A stretch of DNA of 64,000 bases from Chromobotia macracanthus (taxonomy: Eukaryota; Chordata; Actinopteri; Cypriniformes; Botiidae): positions 1,197,501-1,261,500 of the forward strand of contig JAZGTH010000067.1 of NCBI GenBank assembly GCA_036877525.1, in the 5' to 3' direction. The notes under the pieces are model-generated. The model worked only from the letters and a program-made list of their open reading frames with translations, searched no databases and was not told where the DNA came from. The position numbers and the translations under genes are program-made. Positions 14,701-25,734 of the stretch are shown piece by piece (the stretch's first letter is position 1; each line of letters starts with the position of its first letter).

Positions 14701-17700
14701 AGTCATGTTTTACAGAATCAGTTTACTTTTCTCCACCCATTGACAGTTTTTTGTTTTCTTGTTTTCAGTATAAATCTAAAGAAAGTCTAATGAGGTTTAT
14801 GCTTTAAAAAGTAGCTATTGGGGTACGAAATGAAACTCAATTAAAGACATATTTTCTGAAAACCAGTCTTAACATTTTGCCTTAAAAGTAAATTGATCTT
14901 GTTTCAATGCTGTTTATATATTTTACTAGTAAATCATATTTTGTCTTGTTTACTACATTCATTGTTTGATAATCAGTATTTAATTATTGGTCATTTGTCC
15001 AGTTTACTTCACTCATGAAGTCATCATAGGACTTTTGGCTCATTGTGAGAGTTCAAACGTTCAATATGTTTAGCTGTTGCTGTTGTCATGTGTGCTACCC
15101 TGCACGATCTGTTCAGATATGTTCATCCCGCTCTGTTTCTGTCTCAGTGTATGTTCCTGATGAATGGGAAGTGGCTCGGGAGAAAATCACCATGTGTCGA
15201 GAGCTGGGCCAGGGTTCCTTTGGTATGGTATATGAGGGCATCGCAAAGGGCGTTGTGAAAGATGAACCTGAGACCAGAGTCGCCATTAAGACTGTAAATG
15301 AATCAGCGAGTATGCGTGAACGCATCGAGTTTCTGAACGAAGCCTCTGTCATGAAAGAGTTCAACTGTCACCATGTGGTAAGAAAAGAGGACAGAATCAC
15401 AATCACAAAAACTTGCTGATTGGTTTTCTTTGCTATCAAGTTCCACATTCACTATGATTGGTTAAGTTGGTTAAGGGATGACCAGTTAAGCCCCAGAAAT
15501 AACTCTTTAATAAATCTTAAATCTTTCATAAGGGAAGTTGCAATCACACTAGAAAATCAAATGGAAGATTTTTAGCATGTGGATGAACAGGCAGTCTGTG
15601 AAAGAATTTTATTTAATTTTTTTTTATTTTAATTTAATTAATTAATTCTTTGTGTTCTGGTTGGTTTAGGTGCGATTGCTGGGTGTGGTTTCACAAGGCC
15701 AGCCCACTTTAGTTATAATGGAGCTGATGACACAGGGCGACCTAAAGAGCTACCTCCGTTCTCTCCGGTCCAAAGAGGTAATCAAACATCAGTACATTTC
15801 TGCCTGCATCCAGAGCTTATAGTTCTTCATAATCACATTAATGCAGATTAACCCATCATTCAGCTCTATACTGCTTTTCTGTGTGTTAAAACTAGTCTGT
15901 TAGTTCATTGCCAGTATCACCTAGGTCTCAGTCTGGTCAGATCTATGGTCAACATCTCATCACCCTTTACAGTAGATGTTGACAGGTCAGGGCAGCTGCT
16001 GGATTTTTCAGTTCTCTTTAGCAGGGTTGCAGCAGAGAGAGTTGCACTGAATACAGCAGTTGTTCTCTTATCTTGTCGTGAAGCAGGGATCCAGCAGTCA
16101 CACTCTGCCCCCGCTGAAGAAGATGATTCAGATGGCTGGTGAGATAGCTGATGGGATGGCCTACCTTAATGCCAACAAGTTTGTCCATCGAGACCTGGCT
16201 GCCAGAAACTGCATGGTTGCAGAGGACTTCACAGTTAAAATCGGAGGTAATTCTCAGTGTTTTCTGCATGAGGATATATGACTGTCTTTCAAACAAGGAG
16301 CTTTCTAGATTGAGAAAGACTTGAAAGCTGCTGAGCCTAAGCGCTGAAACACTTAGTCTGTGCTTTCCTCCTGTGTTTAGACTTTGGCATGACACGAGAC
16401 ATCTACGAGACTGATTACTATCGGAAAGGAGGAAAAGGACTTTTGCCAGTTCGCTGGATGTCCCCAGAGTCTTTGAAAGATGGCGTGTTCACCACAAACT
16501 CTGATGTCTGGTATGAGCTGTTTACGCACACATAAATCAGACTTTACAGAATAATAGTAAAAACATCAAAAATAGTGAAGTCATCAAAAGTAACAAATGG
16601 GATTATGGGAAGAATTATGGAATGACATTGGGGTAGTTTTCACTATATTTATACATTTCCCACTTTCTAAAGTAATATTATGAGGTGTCCACCTGAGATG
16701 CTAGTGAAACAATATTTCATGTATGGTTTAGTAAGAAATTCAAACTGTATGTAGGTGTAATTTGTATTTGTAAATACTTAACACAAATTTAAGCATTACA
16801 AAATTATTAAAGCTTTTAGATCAAAACTTTAAGATCATGTAAATTAAAATTGTCAATGACAAATGACAAAATAAATTAAGTCAAGTGCATCCCGACCAGA
16901 CTGGAAGTGTTTGTGTATGTGCATGTGCTACTGTAACACTGATGTCTTATCAAAGACCACCAGACAAACACAGCAGCCTCTCCAAACCTCTGCATGCTCT
17001 TCTCATCAGCTGGCCAAAAGCATTTAAGCTCTGTCTTTATTTTTCTCATTTACTTGACAGAAGGAAGTCTGTACGAGCTGAACAGGCTCTAATGATTTTT
17101 CAGCAGTCTTCTGTGTCAGCGGAGAATAAGCATAATTTCCAGACATTCTTACAATCCCAGCCAGCCGATACATGTCCAGACTTTTTGTTACATGTTTGTC
17201 TCAGACAGACTGTCTCTGCATCACGGGTTTAGTCCCAGCAGTGGCGTCTCAGCAGAACAGAACAACAGCACTTTAGACTGACTCCTCCAATTCTGTTTCC
17301 CTGTCTCCTGCAGCCCACGGCTCTGTCGCTCTTGTTCTTAACCTCCTCCAGATGTTTGGTAATGATGGGGTCGTGTGCCAGCGTGGCTCCACCTTCCGTC
17401 CCTCTTTCCATATCTGCCGCTTTTGAAATCCCTGAGATGAGAAAAGCCTCCCATCTCTCCTCCCATAATCCTCGCTGTTAGGTGTCTTTGTTTCTTTTCA
17501 TCAAACAGGTCACTCTTAATGCAGTTTCGTCTTTCAGCATGCAGATGTTGCAGCCAATTAGACACAAGTCACTGTTGTAATATTGCTGCTTTAAAGGGTG
17601 TTGAGCCTCGTGTCAGATCCTCGGCCAATGTAAAAATGTGTCCTGGGAGAGCTAATGAATAATGACTGGCAGCAGTGTGCTCTTGTGTGGGTTTATTTGG

Positions 17701-20611
17701 GGTTTACTGAGTTTCTGCTCCTTTGTTGTACTGTATCACCGGCTTACTGCAAATAATATATAGACTTACTTCATTAATGAGAAACACAGGGCTAACAAAA
17801 CACATGATGGGTTTTCACACATTGTTTTAACTTTTCTAAACTGTTTTAAAATGAGTGTTGTTTCAGGCTACAAGTAAAAAAGTAGCTGAATAACAATAAA
17901 GGAGAAGAAAGCTGCCCAATAATCCAACTTCAAATTCTGAAAAGTGACTTTGAGTTTAAGAAAGGTGCTATATAAATAAGCATAATTATTATTGTTTATA
18001 TATTATTATTGTGTAACGATGCCTGTTGTCTCAAGTATTGCACTTTAACTTTTAAAACACAACCGTGTTGTAATCTGTCACAAGAACAGACTTGTGATTC
18101 AGCCCTTAAGAAACAGGCTAACGGGGTCAGGTGAAACCAGCCTAATTATACAGCGCTTCCTTAGGACAATTAGCGAGGTAATCGTTTAGGCAACGCAGTG
18201 ACCAACTGATGTGCAAAAACATGCACTTCCTGCATCCCCACCGCAGAGATGCAGCCGCAACCTTCTGGTGGCATTAGATCTCTCTGCGTGCTGCAGGGCT
18301 GCAGTTGCTTCACAGCAGCTCGCCGTGTTTCCTCCCCTCTGATCTGTCTTGACCTTAAATGCCCTTTATTCCTTCCTCTCTCCTCATCCAGCTGGATTGA
18401 GTTACTGCATCTGCATGGTTGCTGGAGTAACTGGAGAAATGGCTTTTGTGACATTTAGCAAGATTGTAATTGGATGCACTGACTGTCTTTGTGTTCATCT
18501 GGAGAGTTTTTCTTTTCACTAGTCTCTCTCTGTCCAGGTCATTCGGTGTGGTTTTATGGGAGATTGCCACTTTAGCTGAGCAGCCATACCAGGGCATGTC
18601 CAACGAGCAAGTACTGCGCTTCGTCATGGAAGGTGGACTTCTGGACAAACCAGACAACTGCCCAGACATGCTGTGAGTCTTTACCCTCTCTAACACACAC
18701 ACAGATCTTCATGTGATATTTCTCAGTGCACATTTGCTCCTGAAGTCAGACTTTTGGCTCGGTGCTTTGTATGTTTGTCCTGTAACTGGTTCTCTTCTGT
18801 TTAAGGATGCAATATTATGCTAAAATGTCAGTAGTTTGTCAGCAGAGCCTGACTGGTTTTGCGTCACTGGTTAAATGCAGACAGGTGACATCATGTTTCA
18901 GGGCTCTTCTTCAGGATTAAGTAAATAGAAGGGCAACCAGTCAATCCCTGTGGCTGATTTGGAAACTGTGTGACAATATCTTCACATCTTCTCCTGCATC
19001 AGCATGAAACATGAGATCTGTCCTGACTCCTTTTATGTCTTTGTGTCTCTCTGTGTCTCTTTCTCAATACAATAGTGAGTTCCAGAGAGGCGGAACATAC
19101 GGCATAGCCAGCTGTATAAAGATGAAGACTTTTAGACATCTGTGTCTGTAAATGAAACGTCAGGATGTCAGGTTATACGTGTGTGTGATATCATGAGAAC
19201 TCAGGCAGCACTGGTGTAGCTGAAGCACAAGGATCCAGACATGGTGTGCAGCGTTGTAAACAGAGAGGTTTCTTTGCACTTCATGCTGAGGTCCTTTCAG
19301 TTTGAGTTTCTGTCCCAGAACTAATCAATCATGAAAAAAAGGTCACAATTATTATTTCTCTGTTATTATTATTATTATAACCAGACCTTTGAACCTGTGC
19401 CTAAAAAACTAGCAGTTGTGTGGAGGGAAGGTTTACTTTTCATTGCTTCCTAATGGCCAGCAGAAAAAGGTTCCTCCACCTTCCAGTGCAGTGTTTGATC
19501 TGATGCGCACACTCACATGTCTGTGTTGTCTGGCTAAGGTCACTGCAGAAGTATTCATCGCCTGTTTGTGTTTAACTAGACCAGAGACAGCGCCACACAG
19601 ACTGTTCTGATGATGATGGGTTGTGATGATCTTCTACTTCATATGTAACCTTATCTGTTCCACTAAGTACTGATTTGTGAAGTGTTTAGAATAGTCTGAT
19701 CTGTGTGAATGATTACCGAATGTTCTAGTTGTGTTCCATGACACAGCAGTGTGTTTTAGCTCTAGTGAATACTGCCACCTGTTGATGGATGGAGAGTTTA
19801 AGTGGTGCTCCGAATCATCTGGTTTATGAGACTGTATGGACTTTAAATTAGTTGTTTGTAATATTTATTTGCAAATATATAATACAAAATATAATTCCAG
19901 ATAGTTTCTTACTGGCTCAGATCTGGACAGTCCATTCTCAAGTCTCTGAAAAGTGGACCCTAGACATATCTAGGGAGCAAAATATCACAGTCATGAGATT
20001 TGTATCATATACTAGGCCAAAACTGTAGCAGTCATGTCTCTACCACAAACATCATGGATTCTAGAAAGCAGCAGTAATATTATTGTACATGTGACTCAAA
20101 CTGTAACACTTTCTCTCCGGTCTGCAGCTTTGAACTGATGCGAATGTGCTGGCAGTACAATCCTAAGATGCGTCCATCATTTCTGGAGATCATCAGCAGT
20201 GTAAAAGAGGAGCTGGAACCGTCCTTCCGGGAGGTCAGCTTTTTCTACAGTGAGGAGAACAAGCTGCCCGACACTGAGGAACTAGACATGGAGCTGGAGA
20301 ACATGGAGAAAGTTCCACTGGATCCTGCTTCCACACTGGCTCCCTCCTCACAGACCCAGAGTCCACAGGTGCTGTCCCCCATTCAGGGGTCAGGCATAGC
20401 GATGGGGTCTGCCCTGACCCCCTCCAGTTCACCCCCCTCCTCCTCAGCCTCTTCTGGCCTGACCTTAGAGAAGCAATCAGGACAGGTAGCAGCAAATGGG
20501 CCAGTTGTGCTGCTGGGACCCGTGTTTGATGAGACACAACCCTATGCACACATGAACGGGGGACGGAAGAACGAGCGAGCGCTTCCACTGCCTCAGTCAT
20601 CAGCCTGTTGA
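4428..20611 (+). CDS. igf1r: insulin-like growth factor 1 receptor, exons 3-21 (5' end outside window)
   Basis: Receptor tyrosine kinase of the plasma membrane. It binds IGF1/IGF2 and signals through IRS/Shc to PI3K-AKT and MAPK. Nineteen exons join with consistent phases into about 1179 residues plus stop: cysteine-rich region, L2 domain, three fibronectin III domains, an RKRR furin site (13364-13375), one membrane helix, an NPEY docking motif, and a kinase with GQGSFG loop, catalytic Lys, HRDLAARN, DFG and a three-tyrosine activation loop. Most exon lengths equal the human ones as I know them (145, 127, 168, 103, 71, 230, 160, 130, 135). The end, NGGRKNERALPLPQSSAC, is IGF1R-type rather than insulin-receptor-type. 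The frame is intact throughout, so the gene looks functional. Teleosts carry two copies (igf1ra/igf1rb). I cannot tell which this is. Confidence 0.97.
5014..5105. repeat. dispersed repeat copy 1 (igf1r intron 3)
   Basis: About 92 bp, beginning TTTAAAGCCATAATCTGTAA, that aligns end to end at roughly three quarters identity with 43229-43327 in a different gene. Two independent intronic copies imply an interspersed element, most likely an old non-autonomous transposon. The family was not identified. Confidence 0.6.
5683..5718 (+). repeat. (CT)18 microsatellite forming the intron 3 acceptor tract
   Basis: An uninterrupted CT dinucleotide run of about 36 bp that directly becomes the polypyrimidine tract of the CCCGCAG acceptor for igf1r exon 4. 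Confidence 0.95.
5725..5861 (+). CDS. igf1r: igf1r exon 4: end of cysteine-rich domain, start of L2
   Basis: Acceptor CCCGCAG, donor A|GTAAGT. It encodes CNACDGVCDKFC, then KTIDSVDAAQSLKGCT and the GNLQINIRRG strand that opens the L2 beta-helix. It is 137 nt, four codons shorter than the human exon. Intron 4 (585 bp) follows with nothing recognisable. Confidence 0.94.
6447..6591 (+). CDS. igf1r: igf1r exon 5: L2 domain
   Basis: Acceptor TTTCACAG, donor CA|GTAAGA, 145 nt as in human. It encodes NIASELESFMGLIQTVTGYV and the following leucine-rich turns of the second ligand-binding L domain. Intron 5 (1013 bp) follows, with no coding signal seen. Confidence 0.95.
7605..7813 (+). CDS. igf1r: igf1r exon 6: end of L2 into first FnIII
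   Basis: Acceptor AAACTGTAG, donor T|GTAAGT, 209 nt. It encodes DNQNLQYLWDWSQHNLTI, FNPKLCMSEI and the NGERASC junction to the first fibronectin III domain. Intron 6 is 256 bp. Confidence 0.95.
8070..8196 (+). CDS. igf1r: igf1r exon 7: FnIII-1
   Basis: 127 nt, same as human. It encodes the WERYRPPDYRDLISF strand of the first fibronectin III domain and ends in VYYKEA. Flanked by CCTCTAG and GC|GTAAGT. Intron 7 is only 193 bp. Confidence 0.95.
8390..8625 (+). CDS. igf1r: igf1r exon 8: FnIII-1 end
   Basis: 236 nt. It encodes DGQDGCGSNSWNMVDVDLP and LKPWTQYAIFLKAV, then YIRTNAS at the boundary to the second FnIII domain. Phases agree with both neighbours. Intron 8 is 104 bp. Confidence 0.95.
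8730..8897 (+). CDS. igf1r: igf1r exon 9: FnIII-2, alpha-chain part
   Basis: 168 nt, same as human. It encodes VVKWSPPISPNGNKTFYLLR and ends HNYCSK. Intron 9 (468 bp) holds one open stretch at 9087-9314 that I do not consider a gene. Confidence 0.95.
9366..9573 (+). CDS. igf1r: igf1r exon 10: insert domain of alpha chain
   Basis: 208 nt. It encodes the insert domain with the disulfide-forming GPCCPCPK cluster and the alpha-CT helix RKVFENFLHNSIFTPR, which contacts ligand in the mature receptor. Confidence 0.95.
10806..11001. mobile_element. possible hAT-like MITE
   Basis: About 196 bp bounded by imperfect terminal inverted repeats: left TAGGGCTGTCAATCA, right TAGAGCTGTCAAAGA when read on the minus strand. 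The interior is AT-rich without coding capacity. GGGCTGTCAAT ends are common among fish hAT-type non-autonomous elements. A clean 8-bp target duplication is not visible, so the call is tentative. Confidence 0.45.
11167..11188. repeat. (CA)11 microsatellite
   Basis: A simple CA dinucleotide run in igf1r intron 10. Confidence 0.95.
13354..13631 (+). CDS. igf1r: igf1r exon 11: furin cleavage site and start of beta chain
   Basis: 278 nt. It opens with PPDRKRR. RKRR (13364-13375) is the proprotein-convertase site that splits the precursor into alpha and beta chains. It continues with FnIII-2 sequence (LQPFTVYRIDIHACN). Intron 11 is 189 bp. Confidence 0.96.
13821..13963 (+). CDS. igf1r: igf1r exon 12: FnIII-3
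   Basis: 143 nt. It encodes ADDIPGSVTQE and WPEPLHPNGLILMYEIKF. It ends in phase 0 at GAG|GTCAGT. Intron 12 is 87 bp. Confidence 0.95.
14051..14216 (+). CDS. igf1r: igf1r exon 13: FnIII-3
   Basis: 166 nt. It encodes HECVSRQQYR and LAPGNYSARVRATSLAGNGS, the last extracellular beta strands before the membrane. Intron 13 is 129 bp. Confidence 0.95.
14346..14448 (+). CDS. igf1r: igf1r exon 14: transmembrane helix
   Basis: 103 nt, same as human. It encodes a single hydrophobic helix rich in Ile, Val and Leu, followed by the stop-transfer residues TRKR. Intron 14 is 78 bp. Confidence 0.96.
14527..14597 (+). CDS. igf1r: igf1r exon 15: juxtamembrane NPEY motif
   Basis: 71 nt, same as human. NPEY at 14570-14581 is the phosphotyrosine docking site for IRS and Shc PTB domains. 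Intron 15 (550 bp) has nothing recognisable. Confidence 0.96.
15148..15377 (+). CDS. igf1r: igf1r exon 16: kinase N-lobe
   Basis: 230 nt, same as human. It encodes the glycine loop GQGSFG (15207-15224), the ATP-anchoring Lys in VAIKTV (AAG at 15288-15290) and the C-helix (EFLNEASVMKEF). Intron 16 is 292 bp with an AT-rich tract. Confidence 0.97.
15670..15777 (+). CDS. igf1r: igf1r exon 17: kinase hinge
   Basis: 108 nt, one codon shorter than human. It encodes VRLLGVVSQGQPTLVIMELM and TQGDLKSYLRSLR. Intron 17 is 309 bp, with no feature except the tandem acceptor at its end. Confidence 0.96.
16087..16246 (+). CDS. igf1r: igf1r exon 18: catalytic loop
   Basis: 160 nt, same as human, which decides the downstream AG of the AAGCAG acceptor as the main start. 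It encodes HRDLAARN (16186-16209), which carries the catalytic Asp. It ends one base into the DFG Asp codon. Intron 18 is 134 bp. Confidence 0.96.
16381..16510 (+). CDS. igf1r: igf1r exon 19: DFG and activation loop
   Basis: 130 nt, same as human. It encodes DFGMTRD, then the activation loop YETDYYRKGGKG with Tyr codons at 16404, 16416 and 16419, then VRWMSPESLKDG. Confidence 0.97.
16511..18537 (+). other. igf1r intron 19
   Basis: 2027 bp. Several chance open frames occur on both strands, but none has credible splice sites plus protein similarity. No large repeat was recognised. Confidence 0.75.
18538..18672 (+). CDS. igf1r: igf1r exon 20: kinase C-lobe
   Basis: 135 nt, same as human. It encodes WSFGVVLWEIATLAEQPY and SNEQVLRFVMEGG, ending PDNCPDML. 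Intron 20 (1455 bp) follows with nothing recognisable. Confidence 0.96.
20128..20611 (+). CDS. igf1r: igf1r exon 21: kinase end, C-tail and stop
   Basis: It encodes the end of the kinase (MCWQYNPKMRPSF), then FREVSFFYSEENK and a Ser/Pro/Gln-rich tail, then the conserved terminus with stop TGA at 20609-20611. The tail between VPLDP and FDETQPYAHMNGG is longer than in human and has extra SSPPSSSASS-type low complexity. It accounts for most of the roughly 25 extra residues. Confidence 0.96.
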
Positions 20612-23600
20612 TCGTTACTTTCTGTCGCCCTCAAACACCCTCCACTACTTACACAGGGGACCTGGTCATGTGTGCTTCCTTTTGTTTGTAAGAAGTCAAG
20701 GCCCAGGAAGTCTGTAGATTATTTTTTTATTATGTCAAATGATGGAGGATGTTTTGGGCGATCGGTTTTATAATCAATTTAAGATTACAGAACAGATGGC
20801 CACACTGAAGAGCACTGGCTTTCACTAAGAGAAAAGAAGCTGTTCTAATATTTTCTAAAGAAAGAAAACCTGCCAGTTAATTGTGAAACAAGAGAAGCCC
20901 GTGAACACTACAGATGTGTGTGTTTTTATACAAAATACACATTCCCTTCTCAGCTCAGCACATTTCTTCCTCCGAGGCTTATGTCTTCATCATCACAGTT
21001 TTTTTTTAAACTGGAGCAGAGACTGAGCTGAGATCAGTGGATGAGAAACATCAGTGATGTTGGTTGCTCCACCCTCTTATTTAATCCATTTTAAGGGGGT
21101 CGTTTAGAAAGGCCAGTGGACTTTTCTGAAACTGCCAGAATTTTGCCAAATCAAATTTCCTTTAAAAAAGAATAAAGGTGTTTATCATTCCCCATCAGTT
21201 CCCCATCCACAGACCATTATCTAGGTTGCATGTTGAAGTAGCGCAATCAAGGGACTAAACTCTCATGCTGTTATTTGATGAGGGATTTTTGGGCCTCGTC
21301 TTTTACAATCAGTTTGAGTTTGTAAACTTTCCTTTTTTATATGGCTCTGATCTCTGACTTGCATGGCAGTTGTTGCTGTGAGCCGAGTCTGTGAGCTGAG
21401 CCTCTGTCAGAGAGACGAAAGAAATGAGCGCAGTGCTAATCACAAATGGGGAAGAGGTAGGAAAGGAAATATAAGGGATTCTCTCACTTATGAAGCTAAC
21501 TGAATACAGGGGCTTCGTCTGTTTTGACATCTGTTAGCTGAGCGAGGCGTTGTACACAGCAGGTATTTTTAGACTAGTCATTAGCCTCTCTGTACAATTC
21601 ATATTATTCTAAGAATGGTCTTACAGTTGTATGTTAGACCACACAATCATTTACACACAGATCTTTGGTTTGAGTCACTTTTGAGAACTTTTTTACAGGT
21701 CTGATGTTCACCTCAGTGTGTACAGAAAGATGCTGCTATATTGTTTTTGTTTGGGTGTTATATATGTATAAATACTTCAGGTTTAATATTTTGATATCTC
21801 CACTACGGTCCATTTTCTTATGCTTTGTATTCTTCTTGCAAAAAAGACAAAAAAAAAGAAAATATAACCTTTCCAAATTGTTTTGAAATCTCTCTCCAGA
21901 GGTTTGTCTGTCACATTTGTCTGTCCGTTGCCTTTCATACATTTCTCTATTTTTTTTTATTGGTTATGACAAACTCTTTATCTTTGCATGTGAGCATTAT
22001 TCACTCTTAAAACAGTTGTCTGCCAGTGCACCTGCCCGAGAGGTGCAGCTCAAACTCAGGTTAATGTTCTCCAGACAGTCTCATCAGATCTTGTTCCACG
22101 CACACATTTTAGTTTCCTCTCCCCACAGTTCATTCCTAAACTGTGTCCACTCCAGGCCTACTGCTTACATTTAAGTCCTTTTTTTACCTTCATACACCAC
22201 TTTTGTAAGCCATTCATGCAACTGAAAATCAACTAACAAGGCTAATTGTATGGTCTTAATTTGTCCTCAGTACCCCAACACCAACCTGTAACAGTCCAAA
22301 AAAACGGTGCATTTATAGTCTCAGCTACACACAACCCAACTTGAACTCATCAACACATGCAACGAGCACTAAACTTCTGTAACCAAATACAAATGGGTAC
22401 AAATGCAGAAAGGTTATCTATTTGCATTACGTCAGGTTACGCTAAAGAAAAGGTGGGTTTTCTTGGCTAGTTGGCTTTAAATGTTTTGTTTTGAAGGATT
22501 TCTCCATGTCCATTTGGGATTGTGTTGCAGGATGCATTTTTCCTGTCTTGGAAGGTTATTTTCCCTCTGATGGGGTATTTTATTTCCTGTTTTTATGATA
22601 CCAGTTAAAATCACTGTACAAATGTCCTAATGAATTAGTATAAAATCTGATTTCTAGATGCATTTTCCATGATGTCATGACTGGGGGGGGGGTTCTTTTT
22701 CATTTCCTCCAGCATCTGTCTACCTCATTCTCTTTTATTTTAAATGTGTAAATACATGAAATGATCAAATACATCTCACTTCTTTTCTCACAGATCTGTA
22801 GAGGACTCCTTACCATCCTCGTGTGTCTCTGATTTAAAACTCTCCTTCAGCACCACAGAGAACATGCTCCCATGTTTGGAGAGAGAAGGTCATGGTGTAG
22901 GTTAACATACCTGTGGGATTCCTGTCTATAGATTCCCTCATATTTGCCCAGTAACACAAAAAATCCCAATTCCACTGCAATCCTTCATATAGTCCAGATG
23001 ATGTCTTTGTGATTAACCTTAGAGATAAAACAGTGTTGTTTATATAAAATTGATTTTCATATTTTAAATAAATTTCTTATTGATCATCCCAAATGTCCAT
23101 AATAGTTCAGAAGATCTCATCTTCAACTAGTGGTTCTCACAGCTCTGTTAGCACACTGATTCGGATCATCTGCTCGTCAGCACAGATCCGTAAACTGAAC
23201 TCAGTCAGATGAGAGAGACGGACACAGTGTGAAGGGCTTTTCAGAAACACCTTGTCTACTTTCCAGCCCTTCATGTGCTGGCAAAAATAATCCTCAGACT
23301 GTGCAGCTGGATATGAGAGTTTCAATTCAGAAATAACCTTCCGTTTATTTGTAACTAATGTTTTACTCTTTTGGTTCAAGTTTCAAAATGGGTATGAAGC
23401 AGGACAAAAACAGGTCACATTAGTATGAAGTATTCATGTTTCATACAGTTATAATTCATTAATTTTCATAAGCAGTGTCATTTACTCAGTCCAGCTGGGT
23501 TGGAGAGACCTGGCTGGTAGACATCAATCAAAAATCATTACTGATATCAAGGTAACTTTGACGCACACTGATGAGACCTCACTAACTACAGCTGGTACAA

Positions 23601-25560
23601 GTACCACTGTACTGCCATATCTATTACAATCCAATCATTTCCCTGCTGTAATATCATGTGTCTAAAGATCTAATGTATAGTGTAATTTCATTAAACTTTC
23701 CAACAACAACCCGCTCATAAACTTTCTTGGAAAACATTCCAGCTGATTTGTTACATCCGCTCCACTGTTTAACGAGTACCGTATAAGAACTGTTGGGCCA
23801 ATTGTTGTCACCACATTCATTGACAATCTCCAGAGAGAAAGAGCTGAAGTTTGGCCTCTTTCTGCTGCTGAAAATTTGCTGCTTTATGAAGATTACATGT
23901 AGTCTTGCCAGTAGTGATGGGTGGGTGGTGGATATAAGCAAAATACTTTCTCCAAATAACCATTATAAATGAACAAAACAGACAATCCAAATGCAGAGCA
24001 GATAAAAATTCTGAAAAAATAAAAAAAAATTAAAGCCCAGAATCGTATAACCCCTGGTCGTTCTGTTTCATGGCACTAAAATGTTTGACTTTGGAAATAT
24101 GTTCTTAGAGGAACTCCAGGGGTTGGAGATGAGGGCACTTACAGGAGGATCTGGTTGGGATGCTGAGGGGCAGAAAAGAGTTTAATTCTGTGTGGTACAA
24201 AACAATCTGAATAACCGTTCTATAAAAGCCTGTGTGCTTGAATTGTTGCATATGTATATGGATGGGACTGTATGACATATAGATGTAGTGATTAAGATTT
24301 TGATGTGTTTATATCACTATTTATTTCTGTTTCTTTTTCTCTTTCTGTACTGAATTGGCCTGTTGCAAAGTGAATGTCAGTTTTTATTGAATGCTGCCAA
24401 GGGTTCTTAGTTACAAATCTACAACAGAAATACACAGACATACAGACACAAATAGGACAGTGATGTCCGGTAGATTACGGGTAGTCATTGCACAGAGAGA
24501 AAGGACATGACTAGAACTTTTAAAAAGGCAAGTTTACAGTAGAAATAGCTTAAGTTGCAGTGCAGGCGTTCTGCAGAGCTGAAGGTGGATTGAAAGTTTT
24601 TCTTCTCAACTATCAAGAACTATTATTACTTTATTATATTTCTTCATAAACCTGCAAAACCTCAGGTTCAGAACAGATGCATGGATGCATTCTAATCGCA
24701 ATAATTTCCTGGAGGTTTTACAGATGTCATTTTCCAGGCATTGGTGTTTATGCTTGGCATTTCAACAAATTTCAAAAGGGGCCTTGATCTACTGTACTGA
24801 AAGAAGTTTAATAACACTATATTTTCCTTTCACACAAATTAAAATGAACAATCTCTGTGTCATTGTGGCTGGTATTCTCTTGTAAATTATGAATCTGAGG
24901 CCTCAAGTTAATATTTCAGTTTTCTCCTCACCTCCAGACTTTTACATGCCATTGGCTTAATATATGTATATCTGAAGAATTTTCATGTACTTTCTTTTTT
25001 CCTACATTTTGAATTAAAAATGAATGAATATGAAGGTTTGTAAACTGTCTCTTATTTCTACTATATAATTTACATCACAGGGTTATGTTTCATGAACGTT
25101 CAGTACATTGTGCCTCTGTGTGGCCTGCATGTACAGAACCAGGATGATCTGAAGTTGTGGTACCAGTCTGGGTCTGAGAGTCAGAGATAAGCACGTGGAT
25201 CAGGACGTTGTAGAATTAATAAAATCAGATCTGGTACCTGGAAAATGTTACTGTTACTTAACTGATGAGCTCATGTTTGATAAATATAACCGTCTAATCA
25301 TTATAAAAGAAATATCAGCATCATTTTCACGGATTACCAACAGTGATACAGTATTTGACATGAAAATGTTAGTCGTGGTTACTTCTAGCATCCCGTGACA
25401 TCAATTCCCTCACTTTCAATCATTCGCTGGGAAATCTTGTGCCTGTGAGGACGTTTTCTGAAGCAGAAATAAACCACCTCCATCATGAGATGTTTTGAAG
25501 CATACAGGCCTGCACTGAAGGGTGTCGCTGGGATGCAGTTCTCTGGTTTATTGTTATGCA
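20612..25560 (+). other. igf1r: igf1r 3' UTR and downstream intergenic stretch
   Basis: About 5 kb, AT-rich, with no coding exon recognised. AATAAA hexamers occur at 21171-21176, 23067-23072 and 24018-24023, so several polyadenylation sites are possible. Human IGF1R has a 3' UTR of several kb. The true transcript end cannot be set from sequence alone. Confidence 0.6.
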
Positions 25561-25684
25561 GCACTTTCTGAGACATCATGTTAGATTGCATTGCCGTTTT
25601 CTCCGCATGGGGGCGCCACCTCATTTCCTGTCGTAGAGAAGGACGCAAATGTATAAATCCTACCATGGCGAAGGAGCGGCTCAT
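25385..25684 (-). CDS. unrecognised 99-codon open frame beside E-box island
   Basis: Minus-strand open frame starting MSRSFAMVGFIHLRP and ending EGIDVTGC. I do not recognise it. Its start lies in a CpG-containing island, with GTCACGTGAC and a GC box just upstream in its own direction, so a divergent first exon is possible. It has no membrane segment or known motif. It may equally be a chance frame. Confidence 0.2.
   Translation of the reverse strand: MSRSFAMVGFIHLRPSLRQEMRWRPHAEKTAMQSNMMSQKVLHNNKPENCIPATPFSAGLYASKHLMMEVVYFCFRKRPHRHKISQRMIESEGIDVTGC
25603..25616 (+). promoter_or_regulatory. CTCF-like motif
   Basis: CCGCATGGGGGCGC matches 11 of 14 positions of the CTCF core CCACCAGGGGGCGC. 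It sits at the island between igf1r and the CTTNBP2-family promoter, a plausible boundary position. This is a motif match only. Confidence 0.3.
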
Positions 25685-25715
25685 GAATATTAATGACGCT
25701 TACGTTTTCGCTCAG

Positions 25716-25734
25716 GACCGCCCAGTCACGTGAC
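25716..25734. promoter_or_regulatory. GC box plus palindromic E-box GTCACGTGAC
   Basis: The perfect 10-bp palindrome GTCACGTGAC (25725-25734) is the published CLEAR/TFEB and USF consensus. A GC box (GGGCGG on the minus strand) adjoins it. It is about 2.3 kb upstream of the CTTNBP2-family start, separated from it by a minisatellite. Confidence 0.5.

Noticed and set aside
17229..18702. Several 60-115-codon frames in igf1r intron 19, both strands
   Set aside because: No splice context, no similarity, and mutually overlapping on opposite strands.
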